DNA of 19,488 bases. Origin: CAZVED01 sp964626205 (GTDB taxonomy: Bacteria > Patescibacteriota > Patescibacteriia > SG8-24). The stretch lies in the NCBI GenBank assembly GCA_964626205.1, contig CAZVED010000016.1, positions 1 to 19,488 on the forward strand, in the 5' to 3' direction. Both the position numbers and the translations under genes were made by a program. Below are positions 7,603 to 13,986 of this stretch, piece after piece (the stretch's first letter is position 1; each line of letters begins with the position of its first letter). The notes under the pieces were generated by a model. That model saw only the letters and a program-made list of their open reading frames with translations, was not told the DNA's origin and made no database searches.

Positions 7603-8427
7603 ATGGAAAAGCGACGCATCATCTTCATCGGCAGCATCCTCGCTATCGCGCTCGGCGCCGCCGTCTTCGTCATCTTTGCGATATACCGCCCGCCCGCCGC
7701 AACGCCGATTGCAGAGTCGCCGTCCGCCGCCCTTCCTCCCACGACAGTGTTGCCAGATGGTCCGGAAGCCCGCGATGGCAGCCGCTTGGACGACATTGCC
7801 GCAATCCGCGTGGCGCTGAACCGCTACTCCGGCACGACTGGTTCCTTCCCCGCTACGCTCGCCGACCTCGTACCGCTCTATCTCGATACCGTCCCTACCG
7901 ACCCCGTCTCCGACGTCGCGTATGCCTACGTCGTCGAGAACGGTGCGTACACGCTCTCTTTCACACTTGAGCAAGGGACCGTCTCGCTCGCTGCAGGCGA
8001 TCACTTCCTCACGCCGCGCGGCTTCGACGTCCCCGCAACAGCCATCCCGCCGCGCATCGACACGACAACGACCTCCGTCACGATTCCGCCGGACCCCAAC
8101 GGCTCCCCCGCCACGAGCGGTCCGGCAGATACGGACGGCGACGGCCTTGCGGACGAGGAAGAAATCGAGCGTGGCACCGACCCGTTCAACGCCGATACCG
8201 ACGGTGACGGTCTTGCGGACGGCGATGAGATCCACGTCTTCGGCACCGACCCCCGCGACCCCGACACTGACGGTGACGGGTTCAGCGATGGCCAAGAACT
8301 CGTAAACGGTTTCGACCCGACGGTCGCCGGCGCCGTGCTGAGCACGGAACGAAAAGCCGAAATCAACGTCGGTGCGGAACGGTATGGCATTCACCCGCCA
8401 ACGAACGTCACCTTGCCCCTCCGATAG
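7603..8427 (+). CDS. Membrane-anchored pilin-like protein with DxDxDG calcium repeats
   Basis: A 274-residue surface protein of unknown role. An N-terminal anchor (residues 6-28, after MEKRR) is followed by a proline/alanine linker and a domain at about 60-125 (RLDDIAAIRVALNRYSG...FPATLADLVP...YLDTVPTDP...YAYVVENGAYTLSF). That domain resembles the C-terminal part of GspG-type pseudopilins, although the prepilin peptidase/GFTLIE signature is missing. After a Thr/Pro linker come three thrombospondin type-3-like repeats, DTDGDGLADEEE (177-188), DTDGDGLADGDE (198-209) and DTDGDGFSDGQE (221-232), each a probable calcium loop. This domain mix is common in Patescibacteria. The N terminus suggests a type II (N-in) anchor with everything else outside. 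Confidence 0.88.
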   Translation: MEKRRIIFIGSILAIALGAAVFVIFAIYRPPAATPIAESPSAALPPTTVLPDGPEARDGSRLDDIAAIRVALNRYSGTTGSFPATLADLVPLYLDTVPTDPVSDVAYAYVVENGAYTLSFTLEQGTVSLAAGDHFLTPRGFDVPATAIPPRIDTTTTSVTIPPDPNGSPATSGPADTDGDGLADEEEIERGTDPFNADTDGDGLADGDEIHVFGTDPRDPDTDGDGFSDGQELVNGFDPTVAGAVLSTERKAEINVGAERYGIHPPTNVTLPLR

Positions 8428-8441
8428 GTCCGTGCTACGCT
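8413..8441 (+). promoter_or_regulatory. Promoter of Cys-rich gene; decides its start codon
   Basis: TTGCCC (8413-8418, inside the end of the previous gene), a 17-nt spacer, and TACGCT (8436-8441). Transcription would begin at about 8448-8451. This places the ATG at 8443 upstream of the transcript and makes the ATG at 8452 the likely, nearly leaderless, start. Confidence 0.65.
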
Positions 8442-8451
8442 CATGACCGAT

Positions 8452-9039
8452 ATGAGCAAAGACTGCTGCATCACCAACGAACTCCCGCGCGACTGCGAAC
8501 GTTGCGCGACCCCCATGGTCAAAGGCCATGGCATGGTTTGCGCGCTCACGTGGGTCGCGAACGCAGCGTTTTACGCTGGCGTCATTTTGCTCGTCGTCTT
8601 CTGGGCACTACTCGTGAGGCAGCTCATCGCCTCTTTTGTACTCTTGGACAACGGCGCAGATGTCATCGTCTGGATCATCCTCACCGCAGCGAATGCCGGC
8701 TTGCTCTTGGTCCTCTCCCTCGCCTGCGGCATGCGCGCGAAGTGGCTACGTCACGCCATCGTCAGCATGGACGAATCCTACCTCGATGATGACGGCTCTT
8801 GCTGCGGAGGCTCGTGCGCCGGTTCCTGCGGCGACAGTGGCTGCAGCCCCGAAGGCTGCGATGATCCGGACTGCTGCAAGAAGGGTGACGCCTGCGGATG
8901 CGGAAGCTCCTGCGCCTGTGCCGATCTCGGCGGATGCGACGATGGCTGCGATTCCTGCGGCGACGCCTGCGGATGCGCGGAGCCATCGTCCATGGAAGAC
9001 GCTCCGGAAAGCTGCTGCGGAGGCGGCTGCTGCAAATAA
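8452..9039 (+). CDS. Two-helix membrane protein with 21-cysteine metallothionein-like tail
   Basis: A 195-residue protein I cannot assign to a family. The N terminus carries CC (5-6), CERC (15-18) and C30. Two membrane helices follow (about 35-57 and 70-92), joined by a short loop, so both termini should face the same side. The C-terminal third (117-194) holds 21 cysteines in about 80 residues, as CC, CxC, CxxC and CxxxC clusters mixed with Gly, Ser and Asp and without aromatics. Such composition suggests a metal- or cluster-binding tail, by analogy with metallothioneins. There is no CXXC-with-heme or ferredoxin spacing I can name. An alternative start at 8443 would add three residues but lies upstream of the predicted transcript start. 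Promoter and terminator make it a single-gene unit. Confidence 0.85.
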   Translation: MSKDCCITNELPRDCERCATPMVKGHGMVCALTWVANAAFYAGVILLVVFWALLVRQLIASFVLLDNGADVIVWIILTAANAGLLLVLSLACGMRAKWLRHAIVSMDESYLDDDGSCCGGSCAGSCGDSGCSPEGCDDPDCCKKGDACGCGSSCACADLGGCDDGCDSCGDACGCAEPSSMEDAPESCCGGGCCK

Positions 9040-9040
9040 A

Positions 9041-9063
9041 CCGCGCCACCTCGGCGCGGTTTT
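9041..9063 (+). terminator. Terminator after Cys-rich gene
   Basis: Stem CCGCGCC (9041-9047), loop ACCTC, GGCGCGG (9053-9059) and TTTT. It starts directly after the TAA stop of the Cys-rich gene and 16 bp before the next ATG. Confidence 0.85.
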
Positions 9064-9079
9064 GACTGTCTCTACTCCT

Positions 9080-9577
9080 ATGATCGAAAACGAACTGACG
9101 TGGCTCGTCGTAGAAATGCCCGACACGGCCGGAGTACGCGCGAAGGAAATCGAGCAGCACTACCTCTCTCCGTCTCCGGACCCACTCCGCATCCGCGCGA
9201 CGAACGGCACAGCGTTCGAGCTCACAAAAAAAGTCACCATCGACCCCGCGGATCCGACGCGTAAGGATGAGATAAACATCCCGCTCACCGCCGCCGAGTT
9301 TGCGGAACTTGTGACGCTCTCCAAACGTTCTCTCACGAAAACACGGTACTATCTGCCGCTCGACGACGGCCTCATCGCCGAACTCGACGTCTTTCATGGC
9401 CCACTCGAAGGCTTCATGAAGGTCGAAGTGGAATTCCCGAATGACGCCTCGCGCGAAGCGTTCGTTCCGCCAGCATGGTTCGGCCGTAACGTCTCACACG
9501 AACCGTGGGCGAAGAACTCCCGCCTCGCGGAAATGAGCCTCGAGGAGCTTTCCCCGCTTCTCACGCCGGAGGCTTGA
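9080..9577 (+). CDS. CYTH-domain protein (triphosphate tunnel enzyme family)
   Basis: A 165-residue protein with the acid/basic pattern of the CYTH fold, a beta-barrel tunnel that binds a triphosphate and a divalent metal. Visible elements are E3xE5 at the N terminus, LRIR (36-39), FELTKKV (47-52), TKTRYYL (86-92), LIAELDVFHGPLEGF (98-112) and KVEVEFP (114-120). The usual ExExK is incomplete: E3 and E5 are present but the Lys is replaced by Thr or Trp. The activity could therefore be triphosphatase, thiamine-triphosphatase-like, or altered. The ATG at 9080 was chosen because it directly precedes the conserved first strand. The open frame extends far upstream over the Cys-rich gene, but that part is antiparallel noise. 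No convincing Shine-Dalgarno or promoter is seen. Confidence 0.82.
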   Translation: MIENELTWLVVEMPDTAGVRAKEIEQHYLSPSPDPLRIRATNGTAFELTKKVTIDPADPTRKDEINIPLTAAEFAELVTLSKRSLTKTRYYLPLDDGLIAELDVFHGPLEGFMKVEVEFPNDASREAFVPPAWFGRNVSHEPWAKNSRLAEMSLEELSPLLTPEA

Positions 9578-9603
9578 CGACAAGGGTGAAATTGCGCTAG
9601 GTT
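9574..9603 (+). promoter_or_regulatory. Weak candidate promoter for the 866-residue gene
   Basis: TTGACG (9574-9579), an 18-nt spacer and TAGGTT (9598-9603). The -35 is good and the -10 poor. If used, transcription would begin near 9610, within the first arm of the hairpin at 9605-9626, so that hairpin would be truncated in the new transcript but intact in read-through from the CYTH gene. Confidence 0.35.
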
Positions 9604-9604
9604 C

Positions 9605-9631
9605 ACCCGTCGCTCAGGCGACGGGTTCTTT
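9605..9631 (+). terminator. Terminator after CYTH gene
   Basis: Stem ACCCGTCGC (9605-9613), loop TCAG, GCGACGGGT (9618-9626), then TCTTT. The stem is perfect and the T tract is interrupted by one C. It separates the CYTH gene from the long gene that follows. Confidence 0.8.
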
Positions 9632-9665
9632 CGATACACAACGCTCAAAGAAGAAAGAGGTCGCC

Positions 9666-12266
9666 ATGCACAGCATTTGGCGTTTCGCTCTGTTTACAGG
9701 AATCCTGCTCCTGTCCGGAGGTGTCGCCTCCGCACAGCGCATGACCATCCCGCAGTGGCAGTCCGACCGGCATGTCTACACGGTACCGGAAGGGTGGCAG
9801 GCGCCATTCTTCGGACCCGACGACTACCGCCGGATCGAAGACGAGCTGCGGTCACTGCGCTTCCCGTTCTACGTCATCATCTCCTCGGAGCTTCGTGACA
9901 CGGACGGCAACGTCGCCGTGGAAATGGCCGACGCCGTCGCGCAACGCTGGGCGGAAACCGCCCCGGGGTACGACGTCGCGACCTCCCAAGTCTTCGTGCT
10001 GGCATTTCCCGCGCGGAAGTACGGCTTCCTCGCTGGCAAGCGCTTCACGACAACAGGCGGCATCCATCCCGACGAGCTCATCCCGCACAACCGGCTCTTC
10101 GAAGCGGCCATGCAAGGGACGCCGAAAGACCCGCGCAGCGGCATCGTCGCGCTCGCGAAATCCTTCGACGCCTTCCTCGTCGACCGCACGGATCCGGTAC
10201 GCATCGCCGCGCGTGCGGAAGCGACGCGGCTTGCGGCGGCACGACGTGCCGAAGAACAGCGTCTCGCCACGGAACGGCAGCGTCTCACCGACGCGCGCGG
10301 AAACCTCGATAGCGGCATCCTCGAGCTCTCGAAGCTTCTCGCGTCATCCCGCACCGTCCTCCCCGCCGACACATCGTCCTACCGCGACCTCCTTGCCAAG
10401 GCGAAGCAGGTCCGCGCCAAGGACGACCCCGCGGAGATGTCGACGTTCGCGGCATCCATGAAGCCGAGCGTCGCGACGCTGCGCGACCATGTCGCGGAGC
10501 AGAAGTCGCGCATTCTCGGCGAACGGATGCGCATATCGCTCATCGTCGTCGGTATCTTCACCGCGCTCATCTTCGTCATCGGGTTCATCATCACGCGACA
10601 TCGCGAACTTCGCCGTCTCAGGCAGAGGTTCACGAGCACCGCGAACCACGTCGACGAGATGGTGGCGAACGCATCGGTACGCTACGTGACGTTCAACGAT
10701 CGCCGCGACGCCGTCATGGCGATCGGGGAACGGCACGGCAGCACGAAGCAGCTCTTCGACGCGGTCTCGGAAGAGGTCGACGCCATCTTCGCCGCCGTCC
10801 AGGCGGTGAAGCGGCACGTCAGCCGCTGTCGCATCGAGGCCGCCAAGGCGGGCTTCTGGAATCTCGAGCCGCTGCGCAAGGGAGCCAGGAACCTCAATGG
10901 CACGATCTCGTTCGATACCGAGCTGATGGACGAAGGCATGCTCTTCGGAAGCGAGACCAAGGTCATCACCGTGGACCTGAACACGTTCACGAACGACCTC
11001 GAACGGCGCTACAAGGCATTCATCGGCGGCTGGAACCGCCTCATCGCCGCGACCGACCAGGTCGGCAAGACGGCGAAGGAGCTCTTCCCCCACGCCAAGC
11101 TCGACGAGCTCATGGCCACGGCAGACAAGGCGGGCATCCCCCGCCGCTGGCTGCACGACCATCCGCTCTACGGCGACGATGCAGCAGATGAAGCCGTGTA
11201 CGCCGACCTCGACGCGCTGAACCAATCAGATCCGGTCGCTTTCTCCCACGGCATCGACGCCCTGCGGAAAAAGGAGGACGAAGTCGCCGGTCGGATTGAG
11301 GGTATCCTCGATCTCATGCGTCTCCTCGACAAAGAGCGTTCCAGCGAGCCACCGTCGACGTACGGCTCCCACGTGGATCCCGGGGATGACCCGGTCGCCA
11401 CGTTCAAGGATGCCGTCCAGGAAGACATGGCGTTCAAGATGCTGCTCACGAGCAGCGACACACTCGGGGAGCTGACGCGACAGGCGCACAAGGCCGTGCA
11501 CCGCTACCAGACCGCGATGGCGCAATCCCTGTTCATCAAGAACGCCGTCGCGAAGCTGGAATCGGACCTCGTGACGATGCGAGAGGAATGCGCCGCGGCG
11601 GCACGGGAACAATCCGCGTGCCAGCAGCGCATGCTCGCCGCACAACGCGTGCACAGCAACCTCGCAACCGCAAACGCGTTCGCCAAGGGGCAAGCCTCAC
11701 TCAAGGAGGCACAGAACGCCGTGAGCGGCGCGACACTCGCGAACGGCGCCCATCGCCTGCTCACCGCGAGCCGGCGTGCGAAGGAAGCGACGAGCGCGGC
11801 CACGGCCGCACGCAAGCACTTCGCCGCAACCATCGCCACCTGCGATGCTGCGGACGAGAAGCGTGCGGCATACCTAGACGCCGTGAACAACATGGGTGCA
11901 TTGCGCGAGAACGTCATGCACCACATCACCCGCTACGGCGGCGGAGCGAACCTCTCCACGTTCTCCCCGCCACGCATTTCCGGCCCTGCCGACTACGTCG
12001 CGCTTACCGCGTCGCTCGTCACGGTCCGGGAATCCTGGGAGCTCGCGGAAAGGAAGGCCCGGCAACGGCACGAGGCCGAGCAACGCCGCAAGCGCGAAGC
12101 GGAAGAGCGCCGACGGCGCGAAGCTGCGGCTGCCGCAGCAGCGCTCGCGGCGGCAGCACGCCGCCGTTCGTCATCCTCTTCCGGAGGGTTCGGCGGCGGA
12201 AGCTCGTTCGGACGTGGTGGCGGCTTCGGTGGCGGAGGTTCCTCCGGCCGAGGCGGAAGCTTCTGA
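9666..12266 (+). CDS. Large secreted/transmembrane protein: TPM-like exterior, helical interior, Gly-rich tail
   Basis: An 866-residue protein with no family I can name with certainty. A signal peptide (1-23, cleavage after ASA) precedes a domain at about 25-175. There, YRRIEDELRSLRFPFYVIISSEL, WAETAPGYD, VFVLAFPARKYGFLAGKRF and the following helices resemble the TPM fold (predicted extracytoplasmic, sometimes called a phosphatase domain). A charged coiled coil (about 180-285) leads to one membrane helix (289-309). It is followed by RHRELRRLRQRF and more than 500 mostly helical residues, presumably cytoplasmic. The end is a KR/E-rich helix, an alanine run, and GGFGGGSSFGRGG-type repeats. TPM proteins often end in a similar Gly/Ser tail after the membrane helix; here a very large helical insert separates the two. 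GAGG-type Shine-Dalgarno (9657-9660) lies 5 nt before the ATG. Confidence 0.85.
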   Translation: MHSIWRFALFTGILLLSGGVASAQRMTIPQWQSDRHVYTVPEGWQAPFFGPDDYRRIEDELRSLRFPFYVIISSELRDTDGNVAVEMADAVAQRWAETAPGYDVATSQVFVLAFPARKYGFLAGKRFTTTGGIHPDELIPHNRLFEAAMQGTPKDPRSGIVALAKSFDAFLVDRTDPVRIAARAEATRLAAARRAEEQRLATERQRLTDARGNLDSGILELSKLLASSRTVLPADTSSYRDLLAKAKQVRAKDDPAEMSTFAASMKPSVATLRDHVAEQKSRILGERMRISLIVVGIFTALIFVIGFIITRHRELRRLRQRFTSTANHVDEMVANASVRYVTFNDRRDAVMAIGERHGSTKQLFDAVSEEVDAIFAAVQAVKRHVSRCRIEAAKAGFWNLEPLRKGARNLNGTISFDTELMDEGMLFGSETKVITVDLNTFTNDLERRYKAFIGGWNRLIAATDQVGKTAKELFPHAKLDELMATADKAGIPRRWLHDHPLYGDDAADEAVYADLDALNQSDPVAFSHGIDALRKKEDEVAGRIEGILDLMRLLDKERSSEPPSTYGSHVDPGDDPVATFKDAVQEDMAFKMLLTSSDTLGELTRQAHKAVHRYQTAMAQSLFIKNAVAKLESDLVTMREECAAAAREQSACQQRMLAAQRVHSNLATANAFAKGQASLKEAQNAVSGATLANGAHRLLTASRRAKEATSAATAARKHFAATIATCDAADEKRAAYLDAVNNMGALRENVMHHITRYGGGANLSTFSPPRISGPADYVALTASLVTVRESWELAERKARQRHEAEQRRKREAEERRRREAAAAAAALAAAARRRSSSSSGGFGGGSSFGRGGGFGGGGSSGRGGSF

Positions 12267-12285
12267 AGAACGTCTGAAAACGACA

Positions 12286-12314
12286 ACGGCCCCACGATGT
12301 GGGGCCGTTTTTTC
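12286..12314 (+). terminator. Strong terminator between convergent genes
   Basis: Stem AACGGCCCCAC (12286-12296), loop GAT, GTGGGGCCGTT (12300-12310), then TTTT. It serves the plus-strand gene ending at 12266. For the minus-strand AI-2E gene ending at 12327 the T tract is poorer, but the hairpin may act in both directions. Confidence 0.9.
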
Positions 12315-12326
12315 TTTGCTCCGTAC

Positions 12327-13385
12327 TCACTGCGCGGGCGTTTCGACGGCGCCGCTGAATTCTTTCTTGTAGATATCGATGAGTGCCATGGTGACCGACA
12401 GCGTGAGCGGCCCAAGGACGAACCCCGCGAATCCGTACAGTTGGAGGCCGCCGAGGATGGAGAGCAGGATGAGCAGCGGATGGATCGCCGTCCGGCTCTG
12501 CACGAGGATGGGCTGCAAGACGTTGTCGATTGCCGCGATAATAACGGACATGACCGCCATCGCGATTGCACCACCGATGTTGCCCATGAGCAGCAAGTAG
12601 AGTACCGCCGGCAGCGTGATGAGCGAGGAGCCGACAAGCGGCAAAAGGGATGCGAGCGCGGTCATGAGACCCCAGAAGATCGGCGCAGGAATACCGAGCG
12701 CCCAGAACGTGACGCCGGCGAGGATACCCTTGAGCACTCCCACGACGAACATGCCGCCCATGACCGCCTCAACCGCGGTGAAGACGCGACGGAACACGAG
12801 CTCGTCATGCTCGTCACCGAGCGGTGAGAGCGCGAGCATTTCCTTCTTGATGCGAGACCCGTCCTTCAGCAAATAGTACGTGGAGATAAGCACCACGATG
12901 AAGCCGAAGAACATGCCGAAGACGTTTGAGAAGACATTGAACAGATTGGTCGACAACGTCTCCATGAGACTCCGCGCGATGGCGATCGACTCATTCATGA
13001 CGACCGGAATCTGGTCGTGGAATGCCAGCGGAAGGATGCTCTCGAGGAACTGCGCGACCGTCTGCGTGGCGAGCACTCCGCGAATGTTCGCGCTGACGGA
13101 GATGAGCTCCATGGACAGCGCGGCGAGGAAGTAGCTCACTGGCACGAGGATGAGAAACGCGATGACGAGCACCGACAGGAATGCCCCGACCATGTCCGAC
13201 CCTGTCGCTTTCACGATGCGCTTATGCAGCGGATTCGTGATGACGGCGAGCACGCCGCCGAACGCGAGCAGGACGAAATACGGGCGGAACACGAAGAGCG
13301 TCAGGAGCGCACTCGCTGCCATGAAGGCGATGAAGAAATAGACCTGGAACTTCCGATAACTCATATCTGCAAGGAAGCATACCAT
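12327..13385 (-). CDS. AI-2E family transporter (PerM-like)
   Basis: A 352-residue polytopic inner-membrane protein of the AI-2E/PerM family, which includes proposed autoinducer-2 and ion/proton exporters; the substrate here cannot be read from sequence. Membrane helices occur at about 12-50 (two), 66-92, and in a C-terminal block from about 155 onward. Family signatures are YYLLKDG (170-176), the PIFWGLMTALASLLPLVGSSL region (235-255), and DNVLQPILVQSR (287-298) followed by HPLLILLSILGGLQLYGFAGF (302-322). The ATG at 13385 was chosen over M8 because a perfect 10-nt Shine-Dalgarno, AAGGAGGTGA, sits 4 nt upstream. No promoter was recognised in the 60 bp upstream, where the preceding gene's terminator lies, so partial read-through is possible. 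Confidence 0.93.
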   Translation of the reverse strand: MVCFLADMSYRKFQVYFFIAFMAASALLTLFVFRPYFVLLAFGGVLAVITNPLHKRIVKATGSDMVGAFLSVLVIAFLILVPVSYFLAALSMELISVSANIRGVLATQTVAQFLESILPLAFHDQIPVVMNESIAIARSLMETLSTNLFNVFSNVFGMFFGFIVVLISTYYLLKDGSRIKKEMLALSPLGDEHDELVFRRVFTAVEAVMGGMFVVGVLKGILAGVTFWALGIPAPIFWGLMTALASLLPLVGSSLITLPAVLYLLLMGNIGGAIAMAVMSVIIAAIDNVLQPILVQSRTAIHPLLILLSILGGLQLYGFAGFVLGPLTLSVTMALIDIYKKEFSGAVETPAQ

Positions 13386-13389
13386 TTTT

Positions 13390-13399
13390 TCACCTCCTT
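13390..13399 (-). promoter_or_regulatory. Full-length Shine-Dalgarno of AI-2E gene
   Basis: AAGGAGGTGA on the minus strand is complementary to the 16S rRNA 3' end over its whole length. It lies 4 nt before ATG 13385 and fixes that codon as the start. It contrasts with the genes in this window that lack any such site. Confidence 0.9.
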
Positions 13400-13421
13400 T
13401 TCAAGCGGTGATTGCACGATG

Positions 13422-13450
13422 AAAAAAATCCGCCCCGTTCCGGAGCGGAT
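13422..13450 (-). terminator. Terminator after the HxxxCxxC gene
   Basis: On the minus strand ATCCGCTCCG, loop GAA, then CGGGGCGGAT with one T-G wobble, followed by seven T. It lies about 10 nt past the stop codon at 13459 and ends the ABC exporter operon. Confidence 0.88.
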
Positions 13451-13458
13451 CAACACCA

Positions 13459-13923
13459 TCATTTCTGCTTGGAAAGGACGTGCTGTGCGAGCGCGCTTCG
13501 CTCCTCAGCGGAGAGGTCCGCGAGCAGCGCCTGCGTCGCGAGCGATGCACGACGCTCCTCGCGAACATCATCGGCGAGACGAGTCTGGCACCGCACGCAC
13601 CGCTCGAGATGCGCCGACTTCGCAGCGACGTAGCCGGCGCACAGACCGCTCTGCTCCCGTCCCATATCCCTGTACTGCAGCAGCTGCCGCAGCCCGGCCC
13701 AGAAGACCTGACGGTTCTCGCGGACGAGATACACGGACCATGCGTCCGCTCCCCTGTCCTCCAAGCAACCGGTCAGGCCGCAAGGACTGCAGTGTCCGCA
13801 GACGACTTCGCGGAAGAACGATTCTGCGAACAGCATCCTGCGATCTTCCCACGACGTCGCGGTCCAAAGACCGTACACGAGCTGCACTATCGCCGCCCAA
13901 CGGAACCGTATCGTAGTGATCAT
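13459..13923 (-). CDS. Small Cys/His protein with HxxxCxxC motif, in ABC exporter operon
   Basis: A 154-residue protein of unknown function. It contains a cysteine cluster CGHCSPCGLTGC (42-53; Cys42, 45, 48, 53), Cys95, and H105-x3-C109-x2-C112. The latter is the spacing of the zinc-binding motif of ZAS/zf-HC2 anti-sigma factors, though here it sits late in the protein and no membrane helix follows. The C terminus is a charged helix (REERRASLATQALLADLSAEERSALAQHVL). The N terminus (RFRWAAIVQLVYGLW) is amphipathic or weakly hydrophobic. The ATG at 13923 is preferred to 13959 because AAGGAGG lies 4 nt before it. It follows the permease gene by 63 nt with no terminator between, so it is likely the third operon gene. 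A zinc-binding regulatory role is inference. Confidence 0.8.
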   Translation of the reverse strand: MITTIRFRWAAIVQLVYGLWTATSWEDRRMLFAESFFREVVCGHCSPCGLTGCLEDRGADAWSVYLVRENRQVFWAGLRQLLQYRDMGREQSGLCAGYVAAKSAHLERCVRCQTRLADDVREERRASLATQALLADLSAEERSALAQHVLSKQK

Positions 13924-13986
13924 GGCGCCTCCTTCTTGCAGGACATCCCACTCCACCACGGAATGACCGTCACGTCAAGAGCTGCA

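Noticed and set aside
6940..8529. A 529-residue minus-strand frame
   Set aside because: It lies opposite the dihydrouridine synthase and pilin-like genes and its product has no recognisable motif; typical antisense open frame of GC-rich DNA.
8817..9036. A CRISPR or tandem DNA repeat in the Cys-rich tail
   Set aside because: The recurrence is codon-level (Cys/Gly/Ser/Asp), with irregular spacing and no constant spacer length.
8636..9577. A longer CYTH reading frame starting within the Cys-rich gene
   Set aside because: It is an alternative frame of the Cys-rich gene until position 9080; CYTH motifs begin only there.
13017..13916. Plus-strand frame of 299 residues opposite the AI-2E and Cys/His genes
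   Set aside because: Low-complexity charged product, crosses a terminator, no ribosome binding site.
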